A DNA stretch of 64,000 bases from Neoalteromonas flava (GTDB taxonomy: Bacteria > Pseudomonadota > Gammaproteobacteria > Enterobacterales > Alteromonadaceae): NCBI RefSeq assembly GCF_002807685.1, contig NZ_PEAX01000004.1, forward strand, positions 248,001-312,000, given 5' to 3'. Shown here in pieces: positions 1 through 10,189 of the stretch. The notes beneath the pieces are model-generated. The model ran no database searches. It was not told the DNA's origin and saw nothing but the letters and a program-made list of their open reading frames with translations. Position 1 is the first letter of the stretch. Each line of letters begins with the position of its first letter. The position numbers and the translations under genes were made by a program.

Positions 1-2
1 TT

Positions 3-134
3 ATTGGATTTGACGGTCTGGGCCGCCCATTAACTGACCTGAGTAACTGTTCGGCGGGTTGCCAGATTCAATTTGTGGGCAGTAATACGGCAAGTGTGTG
101 CGTAGAATCTGAGGGCTATATTCATGCATGTTAG
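3..134 (+). CDS. mshC: MSHA pilin-like protein MshC, C-terminal fragment
   Basis: This is the last 43 codons of a gene that begins before the window, read in the third forward frame and ending at TAG 132-134. The fragment begins IGFDGLGRP and ends with VCVESEGYIHAC, with several cysteines typical of the C-terminal disulfide loop of minor type IV pilins. The MshC assignment rests mainly on position directly upstream of mshD. The stop codon overlaps the mshD start by 11 bases, which suggests translational coupling. Its role would be that of a minor pilin of the mannose-sensitive haemagglutinin pilus. Confidence 0.75.
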   Translation: MGFDGLGRPLTDLSNCSAGCQIQFVGSNTASVCVESEGYIHAC

Positions 135-711
135 TCCCAAGACATTCGGATTCACTCTAGTGGAACTGATCGCCGGAATTGTGGTGTTTGCTATTGCATT
201 GACGTTAGTCACGGCATTAGTTGCGTCGCAGTCGCGGCAAAGTATTGATCCGATTTGGCAAGTGCGAGCGACTGAATTAGGGCAAAGCTTACTCAACGAA
301 ATCAGCGCGAAAGCGTTTGATGAGAACTCCGATTTTGTGGGCGGCTCAACGCGCTGTAATGAGTCGACGGCCTGTACTTCGAGCAGTGCCCTAGGGCCTG
401 ATGCTGGCGAGTCAAGAGAGGATTTTGATGATGTTGACGATTTTAATGGGCTGGATGCAACAGGCGGTGCCATCACTAACTCATTGAATGAGACCCTGCA
501 AGGGCCTGGTGGCAATCTTTATGAAGGCTTTCGGCTCCAAGTCGCGGTGTTTTACGATGATAACTTAGATGGTATCAACGATGATGATGTTAACCAGGAC
601 GGTAGCCTTGATTCTGGAACCTATGTGGGGAATCGCAAGTTAATTCAAATTCGCGTGACCACGCCCGGTGGGGATAGCATTCAATTTTCACTGTATAAGG
701 TGAACTACTGA
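124..711 (+). CDS. mshD: MSHA minor pilin MshD
   Basis: A 195-residue prepilin-like protein. Residues 9-16 (GFTLVELI) are a type III prepilin peptidase site, with cleavage expected after the Gly and Glu at mature position 5, followed by a hydrophobic helix to about residue 31. The globular part is acidic and contains an Asp-rich loop around residues 145-160 (DDNLDGINDDDVNQDG) that looks able to bind calcium. Minor pilins of this type help start assembly of the MSHA pilus used in surface attachment. The stop overlaps the next gene by one base (TGATG). The gene name follows from the fixed order mshC-D-O-P-Q. Confidence 0.85.
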   Translation: MHVSPKTFGFTLVELIAGIVVFAIALTLVTALVASQSRQSIDPIWQVRATELGQSLLNEISAKAFDENSDFVGGSTRCNESTACTSSSALGPDAGESREDFDDVDDFNGLDATGGAITNSLNETLQGPGGNLYEGFRLQVAVFYDDNLDGINDDDVNQDGSLDSGTYVGNRKLIQIRVTTPGGDSIQFSLYKVNY

Positions 712-1562
712 TGACGCGGCAGCAGGGATTCACACTTATTGAGCTGATCATGACGCTGGTTGTGCTAACCATCGTTTCCATTGGTATTGCCGGCTTTGTG
801 CGCAGCAGTGTTGGTATATTCAATGACGTAACCGAACGTGAACAACTATTGGGAGACAGTCGTTTTTTGCTTGAGCGTATGACCCGTGAATTGCGTGCGT
901 CAGTGCCTAATAGCCTCAGAGTGCGGGGTAATAACTCTGTGCACTGCTTGCAGTTTGTACCCATTGATTACAGTACTTTTTATTTAGATGCGCCTTTATT
1001 TCCGGGCTCTGATGATGAATTAACGGTCGTTGAAATGGGGGATTTTTCTGGCAACGCATTTGTACCCGCAGTGAATAGCAGTGTCATCATTTACCCTACT
1101 CGCCCGAATCATGTTTACACCACAAGTCAGCGTCGCAGGCGCTCGGTGACCGCTTGCGAGGACGGTGGGGCTAACACTTCGTGTGCTACGTTAGATGATC
1201 CAAATAACCTTGCTGTGATCACGGTAGATAATGCTTTTCAAACCAACTCTCCCGCGGATCGTGTCTATTTTGCTAGTCGCGCGCACAACTACTGTGTACG
1301 CAGCGGCAATATGTATTTCCATCAGTCAGCAATTACTGCTAACCAGACCGTATTTAGTTCAGGTGGTGTCTTGATGGCAGAAAACATTGTTAATGTACTC
1401 TCGGCAAATCCAGCGCAGCAAAACAGTAATAGTGATGACCCCTTCCGTTTATTTGAGAGCACATTACTGGATAACGCTTATGTGCAGTTGCGTTTGCGTT
1501 TTGAGCGTAATGATGAGGTGCTAAACTATAATCATGAAATCCATGTCCTTAACGTCCCTTGA
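711..1562 (+). CDS. mshO: MSHA biogenesis protein MshO
   Basis: A 283-residue pilin-like protein. The N-terminus MTRQQGFTLIELI has the prepilin peptidase motif with Glu at mature position 5, followed by a hydrophobic helix to about residue 28. The remainder is a soluble domain with scattered cysteines (CLQF, CEDGG, CATL, CVRSG). Length and place fit MshO, a large minor pilin of the MSHA system resembling PilW. Its start codon shares a base with the mshD stop, and its 3' end overlaps mshP by 29 bases, so the genes are probably translated as one coupled message. Confidence 0.85.
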   Translation: MTRQQGFTLIELIMTLVVLTIVSIGIAGFVRSSVGIFNDVTEREQLLGDSRFLLERMTRELRASVPNSLRVRGNNSVHCLQFVPIDYSTFYLDAPLFPGSDDELTVVEMGDFSGNAFVPAVNSSVIIYPTRPNHVYTTSQRRRRSVTACEDGGANTSCATLDDPNNLAVITVDNAFQTNSPADRVYFASRAHNYCVRSGNMYFHQSAITANQTVFSSGGVLMAENIVNVLSANPAQQNSNSDDPFRLFESTLLDNAYVQLRLRFERNDEVLNYNHEIHVLNVP

Positions 1563-1989
1563 TCACACAATCGCGCGACAGCGCGGCAGTATGTTGATCG
1601 TGTCATTGTTTGTGATCATCGTGCTCGCACTATTAGGTATCAGCATGACGCGCATATTAGCGGCGGCGTCGCAAACCACCATTGTCGAAATTTACGGCGT
1701 AAGGGCGCTTACCGCGGCCCAGTCAGGCGTACAATCACTATTACAACAATCGTTTCCCCTGAATGCCGCCGCGAACACATGTAATGCGACGGTTACCAGT
1801 CCGCCATCTTTCGGTGCCATAGATGGCTTTAAGGGATGTAGCTATACTGCATCTTGCGCGACAGAAACGGTGACTTTTGCTGGGCAAAATCACAACTATT
1901 ATCGTTTTACCGCTAGCGGTGAGTGCAGCATTGGCAATACGATAGTCAATCGGCAAGTCGCGTTAGATGCCATGCAGGAGTTACCATGA
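1534..1989 (+). CDS. mshP: MSHA biogenesis protein MshP
   Basis: A 151-residue protein with a short basic N-terminus (ARQRGSMLIVSLFVIIV) followed by one hydrophobic helix at about residues 18-40 and a soluble domain with four cysteines. It resembles PilX-type minor pilins, and in MSHA operons this gene lies between mshO and mshQ. It lacks the standard GFTLxE site, as expected for MshP; Gly-Ser-Met in RQRGSM is the likely processing region. The start is uncertain: ATG 1534 is used here and ATG 1543 would remove three residues. The stop overlaps the mshQ start (ATGA). Confidence 0.8.
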   Translation: MKSMSLTSLDHTIARQRGSMLIVSLFVIIVLALLGISMTRILAAASQTTIVEIYGVRALTAAQSGVQSLLQQSFPLNAAANTCNATVTSPPSFGAIDGFKGCSYTASCATETVTFAGQNHNYYRFTASGECSIGNTIVNRQVALDAMQELP

Positions 1990-4900
1990 TTAGGTTGTTT
2001 CAATTGTGTTGCGCATTAACTCTAGGGTTTTTTCATAGCTATGTGATTGCTGCTGAATGCCGTGATGTGTTTCCCGATCCAGCTGCGTCATATGCTGCAA
2101 ATGGCAGCATTGAGTTTTTGTATCAGGCAAAGCTTGTCGGTAGCGACGGCGTCTTAACATTCAATAACGTTACGGATTTATCGAATGGAAATGTCTCATG
2201 TGATACCCAATCATGTGTTGCCGGCCCAACCAATAGTGCCAACTTATCATTGCCAACATTTCGACCTAGCAACACCAATCTGGATGTACAGGTCAATTCC
2301 TACAGTACCGTCAATTTAGCTCAAGGTGAATACGACGATATTAACGTGGAACAAGGTGGTCAACTGAATCTTACTAGCTTGGGTGGCACCTATATCGTTG
2401 AGCACTTGCATGTTAAATATGGCAGCCAAGTCGTTCTTTCCGGTGGTACCTATTGGATCACCACATTAACGCTTGAGCAAGATGCCCGAATTATTGTCAG
2501 CGGCTCCGAGCCGGTAACACTGTTTGTACAAACTGCGCATGCCAAATATAACTCTGCGATTAATACCCAAGGCACAGCTGATCAACTAACGTTAATTAGC
2601 TATAACACCGTCACGCTGGAACAAGGCGTCCAGTTGAATGGGTTTGTATATGCTTTAAATAATATGCATATGAAGTATCAAAGCCGGGTGCTGGGTGCCG
2701 TTAATACCGCGTATTTACGCATGGAGTCTGAATCCAGAATTACCTATGCGCCCGATGATATTGAGACTGCAGACTTTGCGAATACGTGCTCGGTTTCGGT
2801 CAACCTTCCCTCGCCCATTGGCCATTGGCCGTTCGATGTTTGTTCCTTATCAGGGAATGGCAATGAATTGTTAGATGTGGTGGGTGGCAACCATGGTCAA
2901 GCATACAATGGGTCTAGCGTTGATTATGACGGTAAATACTGCCAATCAGGTGAAGTGAATGGCTTGGGTAATGTTTTTTACATCCCGCATCGTGACACTT
3001 ACCATCTTGCCAATGGCAGTATATCGCTGTGGGTCAATACGCCAGATTTGTCATTCCGCAACCAGGCAAGTGCTGGTGGCATGGGGATTTTCTCCAAAGA
3101 CTCCAACGGACTCGATAATGGCGGCCATTTGACCCTATGGCTCACTAGTTCTGGCGCCTTGCGTGCACGCTTACAAAACACCCAAAACAGTGTAACGCTG
3201 CAGACCGGCAATTTTATCACTGAGAATAGCTGGCATCATCTTGTGGTTACTTGGGGGGCAAATGGTTTCAGATTGTATATCGATGGTGTTCAGCGCGCGG
3301 CGCAGTCCAACTTTACTACGGGCTTAGGTTTTAACCGCGAACCGATAGTACTAGGTGCAAACGCGTGGCAAACCAGCGATCAATCTTCACCAATAAACCA
3401 ATTGCGAGATTTCTACCGTGGTAGCTTGGATGACCTCAAAATATTTGATCAGCAACTGTCGGCTCAGCAGGTAACCGCGTTAACTAATCAAACCGCAGAC
3501 ACTTGTGTGACCTGTAGCAGTAACCCTGAATTAATGGCGCATTGGCCCATGGACCTCTGTGCGGTGGATGGCAGTGCGGGTGAAATTGTTGATTTACTGG
3601 CGACATCGCCGGGTTACACCGTTGGCAACGCAAGCCACATAAACGATGGTAAATTTTGTCAAGCGGGGCGGTTAAATGGCTCAGGTGGACATATTCACAT
3701 CCCTAACACAGTAGCTATGGCGCTATCCAGTGGCAGTATATCGATGTGGATCAATACCCCTGACCTGAGTTATTCAGAGAATAATCATACTGGTGGGATG
3801 GGATTGTTTTCGCGTGACTCTACCGGTTATGACAATGGCGGACACGTCACCGGTTGGCTGACCAGCAATGGGCAAATTAATGTGCGTCATCAAAACACCA
3901 ACCAAAGTTATTTTGTCTCAACCCCGCAGGGCGCAATTACTGAAAATACCTGGCACCATGTTGTCTATAGTTTCGGACCAGGTGGAATGCGCCTCTATGT
4001 TGACGGCGATCTGGTGGCGACAAATAGTCAGTTCACAGGGGGAATTACCGGGAATTCGGAGCCATTGATCATCGGCGCGACCGCCACGATTTCAGGCGAT
4101 AACCAAGCCTTGCCCAATGAGCTACGCGATTTTTATAAAGGCGGTTTCGATGATGTGCGAATTTATCGCAACGCACTGTCCGCAAGCGATGTGGATAGTT
4201 TATATCGCTCCAGTGGCTATGCGTGCACCAACTGTACCGGCGACTTGCCGGTCGCATTTTATCGTTTTGAAGAACAAGAATATACTGGCCCCGGTCAGAT
4301 CATTGATTCAAGTGCAAATGGTTTCGATGGCGACCCTATGGGTGGTGTTGAGCCTTTGATCCCAGACGTTCCTATTTCTTGCAGAGCATTAGAAGTCCCG
4401 CAGAATTTTAGCGTTGAGGCAGTCGATTCATTACATACCGGTATTGATATGAATCAAGTGGGCGGCCGTGGCACCATTTCATTTTGGTATCGCAGTGAGC
4501 TACCCTGGATCAATGGCAACGCACGACAATTATTTGATGCATCACGTATTGCAAATCCGCCAAATCGCGACCTACTGACTGATAAGTTCTTTTTCTTCGT
4601 ATTGAAAAATGACGGGTCCATGCGCCTGGCCATGGAAGACAATACGGATCTGGACTTAATCGTTGATACCTATCGTTATGATGTGGCACCGAATCAATGG
4701 GTACATTTTGCGGTTTCTTGGGATTTGGTTAACCGTACAGCGTCTCTTCACCTCAATGGTTATGAGCAACCGGTGTTTATTACCGCGCAGGTTGTAACCA
4801 GCCAATTGGGCGATGTGGGGAATCTACATGTCGGCGACAATGGCACTGCGTATGTCATCATCCAAGGAACTGACAACTCCGCACATGGTCAATTTGATGA

Positions 4901-7031
4901 TGTCAGGATCTACAATTTCATCCAAACTCGCGCTCAAATCTTAGCCGATATTCAAGACCGTACCGAATGTACTAGCATCGACCATTACCGTATTATTCAT
5001 CCTCAGCAGGCTCTGACCTGTGATGGGGCCGATGTCACCATCCAAGCCTGTGCAAACGCAGATTGCTCACAGTTAGCCACTGAACCTAGCAATATTTCTT
5101 TGTCTCCGAATGGGTGGCAAAGCGGTAGTAACGTAACCTTTACTGGTAGTACTACCCAACGTCTTCTAAGTCCCACGGCAGGTAACGTTACGGTTGGTAT
5201 CCAAAGTGCTGACCCCAGTGCTGCGGTTGAATGCGATCCTGACTGTACGATTGACTTTGTTGATGCCGGATTTGAATTTTTTAATGTTAATCAGCCAGCA
5301 AGCACTGTGTTACCAGCCGTGATCGCTGAGTCTGATCTGGGCGTTGTTGGCATCCGCGCTATCGAAAATCAAGATGGGGTCTGCTCACCACTGTTAAGTG
5401 GTACGCACAATGTGCAGTTGTCATTTGACTGTTTGTCTGCTGTAGACGCTCCCTATTCCAGCAATCAGTGTCGAGTGCCCTTCGCTGGTGTTGGGGTAGT
5501 GGGTACTGGCGCAGGGGTTAACAGTGGTACTGTACCGCTCACTTTTGACAGCAATGGTGAAGCAACACTCACCGGCTATCAGTACGCAGACGCCGGTCGT
5601 GTGGCTTTGACTGCCGCTGCCACTATTGATGGTGTCAATATTAGGTCTGGTAGTACACAGCTTGATAGCGTGCCGGCACGAATTGTTACCAGTCACTCAG
5701 CAGGTGATCCCCATGTTGCCGGCGAGAGCTTTACTTTGTCGCTAAGTGCGCTTGGGGCTAACAATGGCGTGTTGCCTAGTTATCAACCGGGCCAGTTGCA
5801 GTTTGATTTAGAGCGTTTATCACCATTAGGTTCAGCGGTAGATGGCGCTCTACGTTATGCTGATGGTGCAGAAATTAATAGCTCAACCGGGGCCGGAAAC
5901 TTTGTAGATACCGCATCAATCGCGTTTACGAACGGTCAATATCAATATGCAGGAGCATACTTTGAGGAAGTGGGCACGATAGCTTTAGACGTAAGGGATT
6001 TCGCCTACTTAGGCGAGACTGTGAGTGCCGATGCTGTGCTTTTAGGCCGCTTTATTCCGGCTTATTTTGACGTTACAACCGCTAATGTGGGTCAGTTTGC
6101 AGACAGTTGCTCAGCCAATTTTACCTATGTTGGACAACCTTTTGACTTTGCATTGGGGAATGAGCCGCGCGTAGAAGTGACGGCAAAGAATGCGCTGGGG
6201 GATACCACTTCAAATTATGCGGATACCCTCTGGCGGCTTGCTCCAACGGTTAGCGCTATATCCTTTAGCGATAATACAGGCTATGCCAGCGGTCTCACCG
6301 TGGAGGACGCTGGCAATATTAATATAGCTGGAGTGAATGTTTTTGACGGTGCGGGTGCAGTAGACGTTCTCGCCAGTCGTTTCAGCTATGTTAAGACGGC
6401 ACAAGTGACTGAGCCATTTGAGACAACAATCGATCTATTGTTTACCACAGAATTTCTCACTGATGCAGATGGCGTGTGTTATCAATCTAATTATCCGAAT
6501 GGTTGCGAGAGCTATTCAATAAGCAGTATACAAGGGACACAACAACGCTATGGACGCTTTAGTGTAACCAATACCCATGGACCAGAAAGTGAGCAATTGA
6601 TTGTTCCCGCGGCGACAGAATACTATATCTCAGGTGCGTGGCGCCTTAATATTGAGGATAGCTGTACGCCGATTAATCTCTCTCAAGCGTCTGGTGATAT
6701 TACGATTACCAATGCCTCTGAAGGTGACATGGAGCATAATATTGCATCCTTGCTAAATTCAATTGTTGCGACTGGGTCCTTGTTGCAAGGCGAGTCAGGG
6801 AGCGATGACTTTGTCTTTCAGCCCGTGGTAGATAGTAATAATAATCCGTTACGGGGAAGCGTTTTGATGTCGCTTGAGCCAATTTCTGGTGCACATTGGA
6901 CAGATTTCTTAAATGTCGATTGGGATCAGGATGGTGATATTGATAGCGATGATAAACCCGCGGCATTCGTAACCTTTGGGATCCCTCGCGATAATGATCG
7001 CACGATCCACTGGCGAGAACAGTTTGACTAA
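1986..7031 (+). CDS. mshQ: MSHA biogenesis protein MshQ, LamG and DUF6701 domains
   Basis: About 1681 residues. I chose ATG 1986, which overlaps the mshP stop as ATGA and gives a signal peptide (MIRLFQLCCALTLGFFHSYVIA). Residues about 60-260 form a repetitive beta-rich region (LEQD, VEQG, LEQG repeats). Two LamG/concanavalin-like domains follow at about 275-504 and 516-742, clearly duplicates of each other, and a more divergent third at about 754-998. The rest, starting near CTSIDHYRIIHP, matches the DUF6701 region seen in MshQ proteins and ends in WREQFD. It is probably a large exported protein carried by or near the pilus, perhaps binding glycans through the LamG units. That function is inference. 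Confidence 0.85.
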   Translation: MIRLFQLCCALTLGFFHSYVIAAECRDVFPDPAASYAANGSIEFLYQAKLVGSDGVLTFNNVTDLSNGNVSCDTQSCVAGPTNSANLSLPTFRPSNTNLDVQVNSYSTVNLAQGEYDDINVEQGGQLNLTSLGGTYIVEHLHVKYGSQVVLSGGTYWITTLTLEQDARIIVSGSEPVTLFVQTAHAKYNSAINTQGTADQLTLISYNTVTLEQGVQLNGFVYALNNMHMKYQSRVLGAVNTAYLRMESESRITYAPDDIETADFANTCSVSVNLPSPIGHWPFDVCSLSGNGNELLDVVGGNHGQAYNGSSVDYDGKYCQSGEVNGLGNVFYIPHRDTYHLANGSISLWVNTPDLSFRNQASAGGMGIFSKDSNGLDNGGHLTLWLTSSGALRARLQNTQNSVTLQTGNFITENSWHHLVVTWGANGFRLYIDGVQRAAQSNFTTGLGFNREPIVLGANAWQTSDQSSPINQLRDFYRGSLDDLKIFDQQLSAQQVTALTNQTADTCVTCSSNPELMAHWPMDLCAVDGSAGEIVDLLATSPGYTVGNASHINDGKFCQAGRLNGSGGHIHIPNTVAMALSSGSISMWINTPDLSYSENNHTGGMGLFSRDSTGYDNGGHVTGWLTSNGQINVRHQNTNQSYFVSTPQGAITENTWHHVVYSFGPGGMRLYVDGDLVATNSQFTGGITGNSEPLIIGATATISGDNQALPNELRDFYKGGFDDVRIYRNALSASDVDSLYRSSGYACTNCTGDLPVAFYRFEEQEYTGPGQIIDSSANGFDGDPMGGVEPLIPDVPISCRALEVPQNFSVEAVDSLHTGIDMNQVGGRGTISFWYRSELPWINGNARQLFDASRIANPPNRDLLTDKFFFFVLKNDGSMRLAMEDNTDLDLIVDTYRYDVAPNQWVHFAVSWDLVNRTASLHLNGYEQPVFITAQVVTSQLGDVGNLHVGDNGTAYVIIQGTDNSAHGQFDDVRIYNFIQTRAQILADIQDRTECTSIDHYRIIHPQQALTCDGADVTIQACANADCSQLATEPSNISLSPNGWQSGSNVTFTGSTTQRLLSPTAGNVTVGIQSADPSAAVECDPDCTIDFVDAGFEFFNVNQPASTVLPAVIAESDLGVVGIRAIENQDGVCSPLLSGTHNVQLSFDCLSAVDAPYSSNQCRVPFAGVGVVGTGAGVNSGTVPLTFDSNGEATLTGYQYADAGRVALTAAATIDGVNIRSGSTQLDSVPARIVTSHSAGDPHVAGESFTLSLSALGANNGVLPSYQPGQLQFDLERLSPLGSAVDGALRYADGAEINSSTGAGNFVDTASIAFTNGQYQYAGAYFEEVGTIALDVRDFAYLGETVSADAVLLGRFIPAYFDVTTANVGQFADSCSANFTYVGQPFDFALGNEPRVEVTAKNALGDTTSNYADTLWRLAPTVSAISFSDNTGYASGLTVEDAGNINIAGVNVFDGAGAVDVLASRFSYVKTAQVTEPFETTIDLLFTTEFLTDADGVCYQSNYPNGCESYSISSIQGTQQRYGRFSVTNTHGPESEQLIVPAATEYYISGAWRLNIEDSCTPINLSQASGDITITNASEGDMEHNIASLLNSIVATGSLLQGESGSDDFVFQPVVDSNNNPLRGSVLMSLEPISGAHWTDFLNVDWDQDGDIDSDDKPAAFVTFGIPRDNDRTIHWREQFD

Positions 7032-7107
7032 GTTTTTATTACCGTGAATAGCGCCTACTGCTTGCTGTTAAAGGCCTTGATTGGTAAAGTGTCAGGATTA
7101 TTTTTAG

Positions 7108-8208
<1,101 letters not shown>

Positions 8209-8249
8209 TCGTTGCTGCGGCAGATTAACCTGCCGCTTGCGAGTGTGTA

Positions 8250-9134
8250 ATGGAAACGATTTTTACGCGAGGCCCATCTTTAAACAATCGTCTGGCGATT
8301 GCTTTGGTGATGTCACTCGCGTTAATTGTGGCTGACCACAAATTCGATAGTTTCAATTCCGCTCGCGGGTATCTTAATTCTCTACTTAGTCCACTTCAGT
8401 ACATTGCTAACTTACCCGGCGCCATGCTCAATTGGAGCGCAGAGCGAGTCACATCGCAACAGCAACTCATAGCAGAGAACGAATTCTTGACCAATCAATT
8501 GTTGTTAATGAGTGAGCAGCTGCAACGCTTTCAATTAATTAAAAGTGAGAATGATAAACTGCGCGCTTTGCTTGATGCTCCGCTGCGCCAAGATATGCGT
8601 AAAACCGTTGCGGAATTAATGGCAGTTGATAATAACCCTTTCAGCCATCAAGTGGTTATCAATAAAGGTGCGACAGATGGTGTTTATATTTCACAATCTG
8701 TGCTGGATGATAGGGGTATTGTTGGCCAAGTTATAGAGGTTGGATCAACTACCAGCCGAGTACTATTGATCACCGATGTTACTCACGCCATTCCCGTGCG
8801 CTCACAGCGCAACAGCATTCAATTTATTGTAGTTGGCAGTGGCGCTCTAGACGAAGTGTATTTAGAGCACGTAGCCCACAGTGTGGATGTAAAAGTCGGT
8901 GATGTTTTGATGTCATCGGGCCTCGGCGATGTCTTTCCTGAGGGTTACCCCGTCGCGCGCGTGACCAATGTACTGCGTGATGAAACGCGCCCATTTGCTA
9001 GTATCAGTGCGCAACCTTTGGCACAGTTAGACCGCTTAAAACACTTGATGCTGTTGTGGCCAGAAGCCGAAGTACCTGACAGTGAGACTAATTCAGACAC
9101 CAATGCAATCCAAGTGAGTCGGGCCTATGACTAG
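8250..9134 (+). CDS. mreC: rod-shape determining protein MreC
   Basis: A 294-residue bitopic inner-membrane protein. The N-terminus METIFTRGPSL is the MreC signature, followed by a membrane helix at about residues 15-30, a coiled coil at about 65-110 (ENEFLTNQLLLMSEQLQ), and the periplasmic beta-barrel pair with the conserved stretches VVINKGATDGV and SSGLGDVFPEGYPVA. MreC links MreB filaments to periplasmic wall synthases such as PBP2. It starts 41 bases after mreB and overlaps mreD by 8 bases. Confidence 0.96.
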   Translation: METIFTRGPSLNNRLAIALVMSLALIVADHKFDSFNSARGYLNSLLSPLQYIANLPGAMLNWSAERVTSQQQLIAENEFLTNQLLLMSEQLQRFQLIKSENDKLRALLDAPLRQDMRKTVAELMAVDNNPFSHQVVINKGATDGVYISQSVLDDRGIVGQVIEVGSTTSRVLLITDVTHAIPVRSQRNSIQFIVVGSGALDEVYLEHVAHSVDVKVGDVLMSSGLGDVFPEGYPVARVTNVLRDETRPFASISAQPLAQLDRLKHLMLLWPEAEVPDSETNSDTNAIQVSRAYD

Positions 9135-9606
9135 TCGTCGTTACAGCGTTATCGTAACGAGTTTATTGATTGCCTTGGTGTTACAAATCATGCCAATGCC
9201 GATCCAGGCCGACTTGTATCGACCTGATTGGGTATTGTTAGTATTGGCGTATTGGACCATGGCATTACCGAGTCGGGTTAATGTTGGCGTCGCGTTTATT
9301 TGTGGACTCGCGATGGACATTTTGTTGGGTACTGCACTTGGCACTCATAGTTTTGCTTTAAGTCTGGCCATCTACGTGCTCGCAGCGAATTATCAGCGGC
9401 TACGCAACTATTCGGTCTGGCAACAAGCCATTGTGGTTGGCTTACTAGGCGCTCTTTATCATCTGGTCTTATTTTGGTTGCAACACCTACTCACTAGCAT
9501 CTATTTCCAATTTGATTACTTATGGCCAGTATTATCGTCGATGTTAATTTGGCCTTGGGTATTTTGGTTGTTGCGCCGCACACGCCGTAACTTTAAGGTA
9601 TCTTAA
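9127..9606 (+). CDS. mreD: rod-shape determining protein MreD
   Basis: A 159-residue polytopic inner-membrane protein with about five hydrophobic segments. The sequence contains the MreD features RPDWVLLVLAYW and GLAMDILLGTALGTHSF. It completes the MreBCD elongation complex. The start overlaps mreC by 8 bases and the stop lies one base before maf, so the four genes are likely co-translated. Confidence 0.94.
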   Translation: MTSRRYSVIVTSLLIALVLQIMPMPIQADLYRPDWVLLVLAYWTMALPSRVNVGVAFICGLAMDILLGTALGTHSFALSLAIYVLAANYQRLRNYSVWQQAIVVGLLGALYHLVLFWLQHLLTSIYFQFDYLWPVLSSMLIWPWVFWLLRRTRRNFKVS

Positions 9607-9607
9607 G

Positions 9608-10189
9608 ATGCCAAAGTTAATCCTCGCATCTCAATCGCCGCGTAGAAAAGCGTTATTGAGCCAAATGGGCTATCGTTTTGATGTGGAGATAGCAGACATC
9701 GATGAAACCCCAAAGACGCAAGAAACTCCCATACAGTTGGTTACCCGCTTAGCTATGGAGAAGGCACTAGCTGTGCGCGCAAAGTGTCCGCAAGATATTA
9801 TTGGCGATACTGTAGTGTTGGCGGCTGATACGATAGTTGTTAGTCAACTGTGTATACTGGGTAAACCCAGTGGTTTCGACGATTTTCAGGCAATGATGCG
9901 AATGCTAAGTGGAACTACACATCAGGTTATGACAGCAATTGCCGTGGCTTCTCAGCAGCAACAAGAAGTACAGCAGGTGACTACAGAGGTGACATTTTGC
10001 GATCTGAACGAAGAGGATATCAACGCTTATTGGGCGACCCAGGAACCTATTGATAAGGCAGGTGGGTATGGTATTCAAGGTATTGGTGGGCAGTTTGTGA
10101 GCAAGATTAATGGTAGTTATAGCGCAGTGGTTGGATTGCCAATGGTAGAAACTCGTGAGCTACTGTCACGATTTGGAGTGGAGCGATGA
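9608..10189 (+). CDS. maf: Maf-type dTTP/UTP pyrophosphatase
   Basis: 193 residues. The N-terminal SQSPRRKALLSQMG is the Maf signature that binds the nucleotide phosphates, AADTIVV holds the catalytic Asp near residue 75, and DKAGGYGIQG is the conserved C-terminal motif. The family (YhdE type in this operon position) hydrolyses dTTP, UTP and modified pyrimidine nucleotides to monophosphates. The position between mreD and rng is the classical one in gammaproteobacteria. The stop overlaps the rng start by four bases (ATGA). Confidence 0.95.
   Translation: MPKLILASQSPRRKALLSQMGYRFDVEIADIDETPKTQETPIQLVTRLAMEKALAVRAKCPQDIIGDTVVLAADTIVVSQLCILGKPSGFDDFQAMMRMLSGTTHQVMTAIAVASQQQQEVQQVTTEVTFCDLNEEDINAYWATQEPIDKAGGYGIQGIGGQFVSKINGSYSAVVGLPMVETRELLSRFGVER

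Noticed and set aside
1923-7031. MshQ start at 1923 inside mshP
   Set aside because: It would add 21 residues coded in another frame of mshP; ATG 1986 gives a signal peptide and the typical ATGA overlap.
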